From: Trochalopteron elliotii | Lineage: Eukaryota; Chordata; Aves; Passeriformes; Leiothrichidae | Assembly (NCBI GenBank): GCA_024734555.1 | Contig: JANPWX010000062.1 | Coordinates: 1,031,541-1,095,540, forward strand | DNA length: 64,000 bases | Direction of reading: 5' to 3' | Shown here: positions 12,001 to 24,131 of the stretch, piece by piece | Position numbering within the stretch: the stretch's first letter is position 1 | Layout of the letters: the number at the start of each line of letters is the position of its first letter | Translations under genes and position numbers: made by a program | Notes under the pieces: model-generated | Seen by the model: the letters and a program-made list of their open reading frames with translations, nothing else | Told to the model about the DNA's origin: nothing | Databases searched by the model: none

Positions 12001-13300
12001 GACACCATTGTCCAGTGTTATGAATGCTAGAAGACCAGCTCCTTAGTGATTTCAGCTGTATTGGGAACAGTCTGGGAAGGGGGCCCATGAGGTGTGTGCA
12101 CACCACCGCTGCTCCCGATAGGGTGTGGAGGAGGAGGAGGATGTCAGCTCTGTCGTCCGGCAGATCTGGGCCTTCCTTCCTTCCTCACGGGAGTCCACAC
12201 AAAGACACCTGCTGGTTTCAGGTTCAGGGTCCCCATGTCCCTCCTGACTCACTTTGGTTCGTGTGACGAAGGCGAGGAGTCCTGACTAGAGCTTTGATGT
12301 CATCCAATTTCCCTTCTGGTTAGGAGTGTTACTTCAGCTCTTTACCTGCAGGAGGGTCGTAGCTCATTGTTTTTAGGGGTCTCCACTAGACAAATTCCCT
12401 CTCCCCTAAGTCCCATGGGAATCTGACATTTGAATACTAGGTGATGTCATCCTCCTCCTCATGGTCTCGGGTGATTCACTGTCTCAGAGGAGACAGGAGC
12501 AGTGGGGGCCATACCCAACAGTCCCTGAAGTACCAAGGCCTGGACAACAGGCCCTGAGTTAAAGGTGACCTCTGGATGAACCTTCCAACCAAAGATTATC
12601 TTTGTATCTGCTCAATAACGAAATATGCATGGTCATTAGTGCTGTGATAAATGTATCCGCTCATTAGTGAAATCTGTATTGATCTTTCTGTATTTAGAAA
12701 CTGGACAAAGCCATGAAATCTGACATCTGGCCTTGTTTGGGACTGAATGCTCAAAATCAACTTCCTTGGTTCCTCCTTGAGCCCTGGCCAGGCTTTGGAA
12801 GGAACCCAAGAGTAGAATGAAACCAGATGTTCCCGCACCAGAAGTGCTGCTGTCAGTTTGTTTATTCAGCACTATCAGAGCTGGGCCCTCTCCCAGCCAG
12901 GTTGGAGCCTCACCTGTGGCTGGAGGCACCTGCAGGAATTCCCAGTGTCCAGGAGTGGCTCTGCAGTCCTTGACTGTGACAGCTTCCCCCAGCTGATGTG
13001 TGGATGTGAGTGATGGCAAAGTCTGAGGGTAACTGGTGCTGGATCTTTCTTAATCACTGCAGGCCATCTTTGGTAGTGATGATTGGGTGCACTGCTGAGC
13101 TTCTCCTTTTGTGATTCTTTGCAGTTTTGCATTATAATAAATCACACCATTCCTGAACTTTGTGTCTGTGTCTTTGGTGCAGACCCTGCTCACTGGCAGA
13201 AGACACTGCAGCCCCACAGAAGCAAAGGTGCCTTGTGACTGCGGGGCCTGGTGTGACCGAGGGCACCAGAGTGACGCTGTGGGGCCACATGGAACCATGG
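12000..13300 (+). mobile_element. Possible ERVK-type LTR or ERV debris, ends unresolved
   Basis: An AATAAA signal at 13,136-13,141 is followed by a GT-rich segment that resembles the R/U5 part of avian ERVK LTRs as I remember them. The preceding sequence (about 12,560-12,760), with AATAACG- and GATAAATG-type segments, resembles a U3. I cannot find TG...CA ends or a target duplication, so the extent is approximate. A 197-codon minus-strand open frame (13,050-13,643) overlaps it but has no recognisable domain. Confidence 0.35.
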
Positions 13301-13797
13301 AGATCATTGTGACACTGCAGGGACTCGTATAAGCAAAGGTCCATTGTTTTCTTCTCACTGGCAGTGCAGAGTCCACACTCTCCTTGCCCTTGCCCCAGCC
13401 CCACAGAGCAGCAGAGTCTGCTCTGGCCCTGCAGCAGGAACTGGAGGCCATGAGGGTCAGGGACAGGACTCTCTCTGCTTCCTGGGCATTTTCCCCTGGA
13501 GGTGTTTCCCTGTGCCTGGTCTCTCCCTGCCAGCACTGACAGAGCCCAAATCTCTGTGCACTCTCCTTGGCCCTGCAGAATCCTGCCTGTTTGCAGGGCA
13601 CTGGCTGGGGGCAGCTTCTGTTTGCATGTGGGAAAAAGGACATGTCAGTCTAAGCCTGATGGGTCCTGATGCCAAGACAACAATACAATGCTTGAACTAT
13701 GCAAAAAGCTGTAGCTGAGGAGAAAGAAATAGTTACTTTGTAACAAGGAATGTGAATGAAGCCCTTTTTAGAAAGCAGCAAATTCAGCAGAACAAGC
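13300..13797. other. Unassigned GC-rich sequence between LTRs
   Basis: This sequence is moderately GC-rich and rich in CTG/CAG and CCTGC words. It lies between the LTR-like block and the LTR starting at 13,798. The two longest open frames lie on opposite strands and overlap each other, with no domain in either. It is probably old ERV or other repeat debris, but I cannot name it. Confidence 0.4.
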
Positions 13798-15280
13798 TGT
13801 ATTGGTTTGGCACGGCCTGGTTTGTGGCAGCAAGGGCACCACAAAGATGGATTCTGTGGGGAGCTGCTGGAAGCTTCCACCATGTCCAGCAGGGCCAGTG
13901 GCTGATGGCCCTGAAGGTGGACGTGCTACTGCCAAAACTGGGCCAAGGAGAGAGGTTGGTAACGCCTCTGTGATGACATATTGAAGAAGAAAATCAAAAC
14001 AAAGTCATAAGGTGTTTGCTGCTAGTCAGAGAAGAGGAGGTGAGAACACGTGAGGGAAACAACATGGAGACACCAAGGTCAGTGGAGAAGGAGGGGCAGG
14101 AGCTACTCCAGGCTCCAGAGCCAAGATTCCTCTGCAGGCCATGGTGAAGACCACAGTGAAGCAGTTGTGCCCCTGTGTGGGGTTGCAGGATTTTATTTTA
14201 AAAAATTTTAGCATAGTTTAGTATAGTCTTAGTTACCCCATATGGGCCCCTTGTCTTGAAGTTTTCTCTTATCATAAGTTGATAACGGTTTCAATGCCTC
14301 TCTGGTCTTTGCCCAGAGACTGTTTCCTATTGGTCCTTTCCCCGTGATGATCCCTGCCCATCCTCTCCAATGTATCCTTCTTTCCTCTGTCCATCACTGA
14401 GTCCCTATCTCCAAGGTCCAGAACCTTCGAAGAGATTTGGCCTGCAGTTGGCAGAGTCCCCTGAGACCCCTCCCCAAATTACCTTGATTTGTTAGGAGTT
14501 AGGTAATTCAGTTGGCATTTGTTGTTTTGCTTTGTTTTATTGGTTCATAGTTTGTACCCACCCCTTGAACCTGTCCTGGACAAAACCCCCCTGCAGCCCA
14601 GGTCCAGGGTCTCTCCTGAGGTCTCTCTTGAGGTGTCTCTCCTGAGGCACCGGGCTTGAGGTGAGGGGTTCCCCTGTGACCCTGAATAAACCTTTGTTCC
14701 CTGAACCTCTGAGAGTCCCCTCTTTCATTTATACCACGGCTGTGACAGCGAGAGTCGGGGTGCTGCTGAGCCAAGGACTCACAAATCGATTCTGTTGTGG
14801 CGTTTCAGAGCCATCGGGTGGTCCAGCCGAGCAACGGGCTGACCAAAGAGGCACGCACCCCAGCACCCCTGCAGCCCATGAGGATCCACGGGGGACACAG
14901 AGATCCACCCACAGCCCATAGGGGTCCATGGGGGACACAGAGATCCACCCACAGTCCGTGGGAGAGGTGCCCACTCCAGAGCAGATGGATGCCTGGAGGA
15001 GACTGTGATCCAGTGGGCAACTGGTGGAGAGAGGGGGTCCTGCTTCCAGGCTGGAGCAGCCTGTCCTTGGAGGACTGCAGCCTGTGGGAAGAGAGACCAA
15101 CACTGCATCAGTTTGGGAGGACTGTGTGCCTGTGGGAGGGACTCACCTTGCAGCAGGTGTGGTAGGGCTGCAGCTGGTGAGAGTGGACCCACGCTGGGGC
15201 AGTTCACAGAGAACTGTCCCCTGTGGGACGAGCATCCTGCCCGGGGTGACGGGGACGGACACCGACAGAGCATAGCCTGC
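13798..15280 (+). mobile_element. ERVL-like LTR, 3'-truncated, interrupted by a younger LTR
   Basis: It starts TGTATTGGTTTGG and follows the order I know for an avian LTR family: a 5' part (13,798-14,175), a break, then a series of degenerate units built on CAGCCC(A/G)TGG, GGACCCACGCTGG and GGAGCAG (14,866-15,260). The break is exactly filled by the LTR at 14,176-14,865. The same family is present on the minus strand at 24,132-25,059. The final part of the family, with the polyadenylation signal and the end in CAAACCA, is missing: sequence turns AT-rich at about 15,280. The right edge is therefore a truncation and no target duplication can be tested. Confidence 0.75.
14176..14865 (+). mobile_element. 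Solo LTR, ERVK-like, nested, with 6-bp target duplication
   Basis: The element starts TGTGGGGTTGC and ends CACCCCAGCA, and lies inside the older LTR that begins at 13,798. CCCCTG occurs at 14,170-14,175 and at 14,866-14,871, an exact 6-bp target duplication as is typical for ERVK (class II) elements. Removing the insert plus one copy restores the unit order of the host. An AATAAA signal is at 14,685-14,690. The length is 690 bp with no internal retroviral region, so it is a solo LTR. Ends, duplication and nesting are seen directly; the class is inferred from duplication length and sequence style. Confidence 0.88.
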
Positions 15281-18200
15281 AGCATTCTTAATGCATTATT
15301 CATATGAAGATTTTAAAATTTTAAGGATCCACATCTCCTTTAGCATTACAGTCAGTTTCTGAAAGCGGCGTTACTGAGCTCAATAGCTATTTAGTATCTT
15401 GGGTAATCCAAATTTCTTATCAAAATTGATTCTTGGTCTCAATCATACCTTGCAATGAAATGTCTGAATTTCATCTTTACAATACAAGAGGTCATTTTTC
15501 TGACTTCATATGTAATATTTTCTGCTTGTTCTTATCTTAGAGGTTTCTTGATTAGAAAAGAATATGGAGTGGCATCCATTCAAGTAACACTCACAGAACT
15601 TACAAAATTCTTCTTGCAGTTATGTGATTTGAGAGCATGTGCAAGAACCGTTTAAATCTGAACTGAAAGAAAGCTTGGCAAATTGTGCAGAATTATGTAT
15701 ATTTCTTTTCATAGGAAAAATTACTCTTAAGTGACCACTGATAATTTTGATCTGCTTTGCTGGCAATTTTAAGTGTACATTTCTGTATGCTTCCTACAAA
15801 ATAAATAAAAGTAGATCTTGAACTAGTACCCGAATGATTTGACTAAATCACACTGATATTTACAGACCCCTAATAAGATCAAGACTATATTGTGGTAGGT
15901 TCTTGTACAAATGCACTTTTTAAAAGAATAAGCTAGTGCTGAAGGACAAGAGGGGTGAAAAAATGCAATGACTTGTCCAAAACACACTTATGAAACTCAG
16001 GATAGGTATATAGCCCTAATACTATACCACAGTTATATTTTCTGATCTATTGATTGCCTCAGGCAGAGTTGTACTACACAAGACATATTATAAGCTTGCT
16101 CTCTTTCATACCCTTTTTGTGAGCACCTAACACTCGGTGTTAGCCACAGAGCATTTGGCTAAATAGATCTTTGTTCTGGTCCATTATGGCCATTTGGTGA
16201 TTAATGATTCATAGTTAATTTTCTTCAAAAAGAAAACCATGAAATTGAGCAAGTTTCTGCAGTTTGCTCCAATATCTGTCTATTTCTACATGTTTTTTAT
16301 TGTCTAGACTCAGCCTGTGGTAGATAGAGAATCCCTTTCCCTATGGACTGCTAATCTCCCCATACAGTATTAATATTGATTAATTTAATTTAAAGTGTGA
16401 TACATGTCTACCTTACAGAAACACCAAAAACTCTGTGTGCAAATATGATTTGTATTTGCTATTCTCACAGTCATAATGAAGAAATAAGAAAAAAAAAATA
16501 GATACTAGATGCTTTGTCCTGTACAGAAACCTAGCCGGCAGCAAATATTGACATAAAGTTTTCCTAGCAATACTATATACCAGCTAGTATGGTTTGGGAT
16601 GCATTTCCTGCAAACACTCTTTGCTCATAGTGTAGTTCATCTGATTAGAAATCAGAGATCCTCAGGAATGTCAGATGAAACTAGAGACTAGCCGAAATTT
16701 TTCCCCTTACCACAGTAGAGGGGTATTCACCAGTAATCATAACTCCAAGACAAACTCAGCAACTTGCTAGTGTTTTCTGCCTCTTGAGGTGTGTCTGAAA
16801 CCTCACAAGCTTGACTCTGACATAGTCACAAAGCTAGTGAAGTCAAACCTGGGTTAATTATGCAATGGTTTTCCTATTCCCCATCTCTTGGAGAATTATG
16901 TTGCCTAATATAGAAATAATTTTCATGTTATCTTGCATACTTTAACTTAACGCCTCTCTAGTGTAGAGATATGAATCTGCATCACCTCTTATTTAAAGCT
17001 ATGAGCAAACCCTACCATCTGTCCCAAATTAAGGAATAGAGCAGTCAGTCTCCAAATGTTAGTATAGAAAATAAAAAATAGAATATAAGAATACAAAAAA
17101 CCAAAACAAAACACTCCAAAACCCTCAATATTAATAATGATTAGTAATGTTCTCTACAGGGAGAACAGGAATGTTTAATTAAAGTTGTATCAACCAAAGA
17201 AGGTTGTATCAACTGTAATTCTGTGTTAACTGCTCCTTTAACACAATGAAGCCAATAAACATGAGCTTTTTAAACACATGCACAATTCAGTAGATGCTGA
17301 GCTTCTTAACAGCAGAAAGATCAAGCACCAATAACCAAAATATTTTCATATTATATCTTTTGGTGATAGTTCATTATGTTCTCTGTAACTTTCAGCATAC
17401 TCCTATAAAGTGTTTGACAGACTCAATGACAACTTATGAAGTATGGAGACACCACATTTTAACAAAATACTGAACTCAGTTATCCAAAGAACATTTTTTT
17501 TTCTGGAAAAAGTTGGCTCAATGGATACACAACACATGAGACCAGTGGGGAAAAACTTTGCTAAAATGTAGGCAGCTGTGTTTGTGCTTAGACCTTAATC
17601 TAAACACATGGAACAAATGTGAAATATGTGAATGTCTCAATCAATTAGGATCCAGTCTAAACAGATAATATGGCAACTTTTATTTATTCTATTGCAATGA
17701 AAAAATCTATGAGTTCAAGCAGACTCCCCAGAGGTAAAGTTTGCCTGTGTATCTGAATGATGCTCCTTGATTGGATAGAGTTTTTTATTACATATACATT
17801 TTACAGGTCATCTCAAATATAAACTGTTATTAGTTTCTGGTATTTTTGACAAGTTTTCCTTCTTTCACTCAGTCTTCTCACACACTTATTAATTTCTCTT
17901 GCATTAAATTGGTATGTGGAGAAGATCCATTTCTGTCATCAAAAGTTTTATCTACCAAGAAAAACTTAGAAGTATGTCGGCTCTTTTTAATAGTGTCCCA
18001 TTATTATTTGTATTGAGCTGAAATGCAATTTGAACCATCAGAGAAGATGACATTTAAAATGGGTTCCACAGATGACATGACTACTCAAATATCTGGTTTT
18101 AATTAGTAAATTCCTTTAAGAGGGAGAAAAAACCTGTAGGTGAATTTTCAGAATTAATTTTGATCCATTTAAAGAGATAGCACAGATTTTTTTATGTATC

Positions 18201-20987
18201 CCCTTCTGTGTATAAACTAGTAATTATTGAGTCATATGGTAAACATGAAGTTTGATGATTCTGCTAAAAATTAATTGCAGGAAAAGGAATAAGTAAGATT
18301 ATTAGATTTAACTCATACCCTGCACATCCTCATGATCATTAATGCTGACATAAAGGAGACATAATTAATTTCATGGGTGAGAAGGGAAAAAAAAGTTCAG
18401 TACCACCCTTTTTGATATCCAGGAATTATACTCTGACATTTTCTTGTAGTCACATCCATATTTGTTGCAGTTCCTTGTTTCTGCTTTTCCATTCCCTGAT
18501 TCTTTCTGCTTAATACTTGATAATTCTGGGTTTAGAAAGCAAGTAAACAAGTAACTTTTCTACCTTGACTGATCTTTCAGCATTTTAGCTACAACACGAA
18601 CTGAGGATGTCCAAGTGCAAATTTTGAAATAATGGTTTCTGGTGTTCAAGAAAATTCAGATAACTTTCCTAGAGTAAAGGAGCTTTCAATAAACTACTTG
18701 TGTCTGTAGAATCTCTCTAGAGTGGAAGAGTTTTCATAAGAAGGCTTTGTAACAGCATCTATGATACCATCTTTTGGTTGTTATAGAAAAACTAATGGAG
18801 AAAATAATGTGCATCTGGCTGTATATCGGACTCCATTCACATAATATTGATTTTTGCTGGAAGGTTAATGTTACTGTCTGCATAACAAACATTTTTTAAG
18901 ATTTGTTTGTAGTTTTAGGATGCTAGAGACAACATTAGAGACTAAAAAGTATATTACCCTACCTTGGTGATTCTATCTGTAATACCTTGCACAGGAACAG
19001 AATACATAGTGTGACTTTTAGATTACTCTTCTCATCTATGTATCAGTCACATTAGTTTGCACTACAACTTTAAAAGCTTTGTTTTGATCTGCAGTTTTAT
19101 GATTAAATAAGAAAATTCTGTAAAAAAACCATTTACAATATCCCTCTCATACAGCTGCTGCTCCAATGCATTACTCCTGGCGTAACTGCCACACCTATGA
19201 ATATTTGCCCGTAGTATTCGCATTGTAAGCATGATCTTGTTGGCATGTGAACTTTAATTGAAGTGTATGCGTATCTGTGCAACCATAGCAAAATCCTTGT
19301 TCCAAAATACTCCCTCTAATTCATATCAATTATTTGATTTTTCTACATTTGAGACCAGTGCAGTATTCTCTTTTAGAAAAATCCATTTATTTCACACTTT
19401 TCAAACTTCATGAGAAAATAACTTGCATTAATAAAGATTTCTACTATTTCCCCTGCTATGCATTATATATATGTTAAAATATCTTTATATGAAAATGCAT
19501 TATGGACTTTCCTGAAGTTTGTCCAAATCATATACAAATGATGTTCCCATTTTGATGAATTTGTATATGTTTAAATAATTTAGGTTTTTTAATTCACAGA
19601 TTCAGAGAAAAAAAAAAGAAATCATATGAGATAAAAAGAATAAATATGTCTTGTCCAAAACTCCTTTTACTTCTTTAGATTAAAACATATGGCTTATTAA
19701 ATTTTTAAGTGCCTTGCTTACTCTTTTAGAAAATATGTACTGTTCCATAAAACTGCTTATTTTTCAAAATTTTATAACAAACTAGAATATCTTCCAACAT
19801 CATGATGTGTTTGTAGAAAATTAACCTTTATAATAAAGAAATATTTCTGTTCACACTAATCTGATAATCAGTGAAGCAGAGTACATAACTACTGAAATAA
19901 AGGAAGTAAAACAAAAATCTAATTTGATGTTCCCTCTTACAGTAAGATCAGAGTTATTTCTGTCTTATTTTAGCAAACATTTTATCTTCCTACGATACAT
20001 CAGATCTTATTAAAGACCTCATTATTATACTTAAATGTACAAATACATGAAACAAAAATTCAGCAATTAAAAGAATAGCTTTTATCATTTCCAGAATAAT
20101 TCTGTTTGTAAGAACTGCATTTTGACACACTTGAATTAGTATGACCAATCTTTCTTCATCAATAGTCCTTACCTTTTGTTAACTAGGCTGGAAAAGAGAT
20201 AAACTGCAAACTTCCAGCTCTGAAAAATGGAAGACCTTGCTGAGCTATTGGGAATTCATTTGTTGTAAAAGTGAGGGTCCGACTTTTTGATAATCTTTGT
20301 TTCCATTTAATTGCATAAGGAAAGTTTCTGTATTATCCAAAAAATGGAAAGAGACTAATGCAAAAATACACATCTTTTTTTTTTCTGAACCATTGTTAAA
20401 AAAATACATAAATAAATAGAAAGGACAGACCTGATTCAAGTCCTTGAAATCAATCAGATATTTTGTTCCTAATCTTGGTATTTTGAATGGAGTAATTCAT
20501 ACCAGAATATAAATTCACATTAAGTAACAACAAAACAATGAAATAGATGCAATTGTTTAATAATAAAGAATACGAATGTGAGCAAGCTTATCTTTAAAGA
20601 ACCTTTCAACTGACAAAAGAATCAAAGAAGCTGCATAAGAAAGCTCTACACAGCTACCATATTATGCTTGTGCTTTAACAGTAATTTTAAACACAGTTTA
20701 GATCAACGGAATATACAGTATATCACAGTATTCTAAGTGTCCAAGATGCAGAATTTTGAAATGTATTAATAGGCACAAAAGTATTTTGTGGCTTGCCTGT
20801 TTTTCAGTGATGCAGCAATTGAACAGTGCCATTCATGGTACCACCTCAGCCATGGCCAAAGGATTTATTTACAGCCCTATGCTTTTCCTTTTTTTTTCTT
20901 CATTTTCCATGTATGCTTTTTCCTGCTTTGCCACTGAAACAGCTCATTAGCATTTCAAAAGTAGCACAGAGTAATTTGCTGTTGCCG
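15281..20987. other. AT-rich non-coding stretch, no recognised element
   Basis: There are 5.7 kb of AT-rich DNA without a supported gene, tandem repeat of note or recognisable transposon. Open frames are 66 codons or shorter, and for more than 4 kb (15,660-20,240) there is none of 60 codons or more. It reads like ordinary intron or intergenic DNA. Confidence 0.6.
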
Positions 20988-21060
20988 TGGTTTAACCCCA
21001 GCTGGTGACTAAGCACCACACAGCTACTCCACCACTCTTTCACTTAGAGAAAAGTATTTC
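20988..21060 (-). mobile_element. Fragment of the 3' end of an avian ERVL-type LTR
   Basis: The plus strand begins TGGTTTAACCCCAGCTGG and continues ACTAAGCACCACACAGC. This is the reverse complement of the 3' terminus of a common avian LTR family as I remember it. Only about 70 bp are convincing and the rest is lost or too diverged. The terminus resembles that of the LTR at 24,132 (TGGTTTGACC), so the two families may be related. Confidence 0.5.
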
Positions 21061-24000
21061 TCCTGGATCTTCCCAGGACTATGCACAACTCTGCTTCTGC
21101 TCACTTTTCTCCAACAGATACTTGTGGGTACCAAACAGGTTCTATTTTAGTCAGAGTGGAAGTTCCATTTGCGTGACTTAAATGCTGCTGGAGATGCCTC
21201 TACATGGCAGAAAATATATTTACATATGATCATGTAAGGAGCAGTAATTTTCCAGTCACTTGAATTTTTACCTGCAGATTTTTTCTGCAGCCTATGCCAT
21301 TTGTATTAAGAAAGGGAGTCTGGCTGTCTCACTGACTATTGTTTTTATTATCCATAAAAGGCCTTTGTACTTTTTACCATAATACAGATATTCTTTAACA
21401 TTTTTGCATTCATGTCCTTGATTTTCACTCTCTATTTCCTGTAGGAAATAGAACAAATTTTCCCTGTGCTACAAAAGAAAAACAGCTCAGAGAATAATCT
21501 AATACTTATCCTTATGAGCATGAGACCTTCACATCTGCTGCCAGTCTGGAAGATCTTTTAACATTTATATGCTGGGTTATCAATTTGTTATGGATAGCAG
21601 ATCTTTATTTTTTAAATATCCATGTTATTTATTGACATAAAATTAAGAGTTCATGAGGATAATAAATGTGGTCCACACACTAATAAAGTTCTACATCTGC
21701 TTTAATATATTTTATTACCAAATTAATAAAAATGTATTTTCATACAGGACTATTCATGATGTCAGGCATTAGCAATATTCAGTCATTTCTATAGTATGAA
21801 CTGGGCTATTTGTCCCTGAAGAAGAAGAATGTAATGCTTGTCCCTTATTTCCATCATTGTGCCTAGTTGGTAAAATCTGTAGCTTTACAAAAAAACAAAC
21901 AGCATGCATGTACAGGTTTTTAATCAGTATTTTAACTGTGAGTAATGGAATTTTCCTTTCTTTCTACAGAGATGTTTTATAGACTCCAGACTAAATTCAG
22001 CTGTCTTGCCTCGTACTGAGAGAAGAAAGAAAAAAAATACTTAGTGTTTCACTGTGAGTTTCATTTGGAAATAAAGTTATTCTGTTCTTTATGAAGAAAC
22101 ATTGACTGATTTATATGCAGACAGTTTCCAGTGCATATGGACTATGAAGTGGTATGAACCCTCAAAGATTCATGTAAGATAAATGGGCCAACAGAGTTTC
22201 TATCTGTAGAACAAAAGTTCATTTAGAGTTGTCACTGATACATATCTAATGCAGGGAGTGAAGACCATCAGAAGAGAGTCCTATCATTATCACCAAAGTG
22301 TAATAGGGATGGGTCCATTTTTCTCCTCTGATGGCAGGTAAATCAAATGCAGATAAATGCAGATAAATCAAACTTTTCTGCTCACATACTCCAAAACCAC
22401 TTTTAAGCAGCATATTTAAGTGTTGTTCTGACCTGCATATAGTTCAGCTAATCCTAAGTGAAAGGACTGATATATAGCACTTGATCTAGAGTTTAAAATC
22501 AAGTACTGTGTTTCAAATTCTATTCCAAACAAAACTTTTCTTGGAGTCTGTCACAACTTTTTTCATTTGTCTGTGGTGCTAATTTGTAGTTTAGAGTGCA
22601 TTAGTTCCACTGTAGAAAGTGATTTTTTCATGAATGTTACTGATCTTTGCATGCAATATCAAGTTCATTGTAACCTAGAAATCATTATTTTATTAAATCA
22701 ATATATTTGATTCTTGGAAATACAGGGGGACTCTGTCAGTTTCAGCTAACCTTGGGAAAAAGTCCAGTCAAGAAAATACAGAAATTTAATATCAATTCAT
22801 TCATGCTGATTCAAAATAAAATACTCTGCAGCCTGACCCTGAGGACTCTGGACAATTTCAGACCTGGGATTACAGGAATCCTTGCTTTGGTTCAAGGATT
22901 TTATCAAAGTAATTTTCTGTAAATGGATCTATATGCATCCCTGGACTCAACCCTACATCATAATGGAAAGTAAACTGGCTCAAAAGGTGAATATTTTGCA
23001 TTCACTCTTACAATTACAGTCTCCAAGAAGATTAATTTTAATTTCTTTCCTATTATTTTCTCCATCAGATTAATGACCTGCACATTTTTATGCACACGTA
23101 ACTCTATTTTCTGCTGTGTGTGTTCTGGAAGTAGTTTAACTTCCTTAGTAAAAAAAAAAAAAAATGTAATGTAGGGAAATACAGTGATATTTAAGCCAGC
23201 ACAGGCTGTGCTAACTCCAGCACCAGGTGCAGCACAGTTCATCAGAGTTGGCATGGCCTTACATTAACTGTACTGGGTTTAGAAACAAATGTGGAAAATG
23301 TTGTATTCCAGCATATAACCATACTATTTCCATTTTACTGTATCTTTGAGAAGTTAGTTTTCATTAACATACTGAAGCACACAACTTCTAGATGTCTGTA
23401 AGTGGAGCTTAGGCTGGTTTATTCATAATGCAGATGATCAAAGATTGTTGCTTTCCCTGCTCTGTTCTGGATTTGACTCATTTCTGGTGTATTTCTTAGA
23501 ATTATTTTATTTCTAGTGACTGTATGTTGCACATAGCAAAGTAACAAAATATTTTCATGTTTCATTTAATTTTTCCCTTTTTATGTTTTGTTAATTGAAA
23601 TAAATTCAGTCAGGTTTTCAGGAAACTGTTTCCTTTAAGAAAGAAGGCTGCAGAAAGAGTTATTTAATAACTGTGTATGTATCAAAAATTCACCATTTTC
23701 AGTGGTCTAAATGCTTCAAACAATTTTTGCAAAATCAGCCAATCCTTTATCTTTGGTAGTAAAGAGAGATATTAAGCCATGCAATGTTTGCTTAAATTAA
23801 AAACAAGAAAACAAACAAAGAATTAGGTTTAAATGTGATACCAGTCTCTTTTTTTTTTTTTTTTTTAGAAATCTGACCAGGTTCTCTTGGAAGTCAACAC
23901 ATAAGGGCACGCTAAAAAGAAATACAAAAAATGGGAAAAGCACAGCAATAGCATGAACAATCTTTTACCAGTGGTACTAGTTCTTGTTTACACCTCTTCT

Positions 24001-24131
24001 CCTGGAAACAAGAGCAATGTGCATTGTAATAGCAGTCACTCCAAGACACAGAATGGATGTAGTAATGTCAGGTTCTTAAATACTTTCTTCCCTCTGCAGT
24101 TTTAGATACAGAATCACAACAGTGTATGTAG
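21061..24131. other. AT-rich non-coding stretch
   Basis: No gene is supported. It contains homopolymer runs at 23,150-23,164 (15 A) and 23,849-23,866 (18 T). Open frames of 60-98 codons occur but have no recognisable features. Confidence 0.6.

Noticed and set aside
13050..13643. 197-codon minus-strand open frame, the longest in the window
   Set aside because: It lies in GC-rich repeat-like DNA, overlaps an opposite-strand frame, crosses the AATAAA of an LTR-like block and contains no known domain.
14729..15307. Overlapping frames up to 174 codons, Cys/Pro/Trp-rich
   Set aside because: They cross from the nested LTR into the host LTR and arise from its degenerate repeat units.
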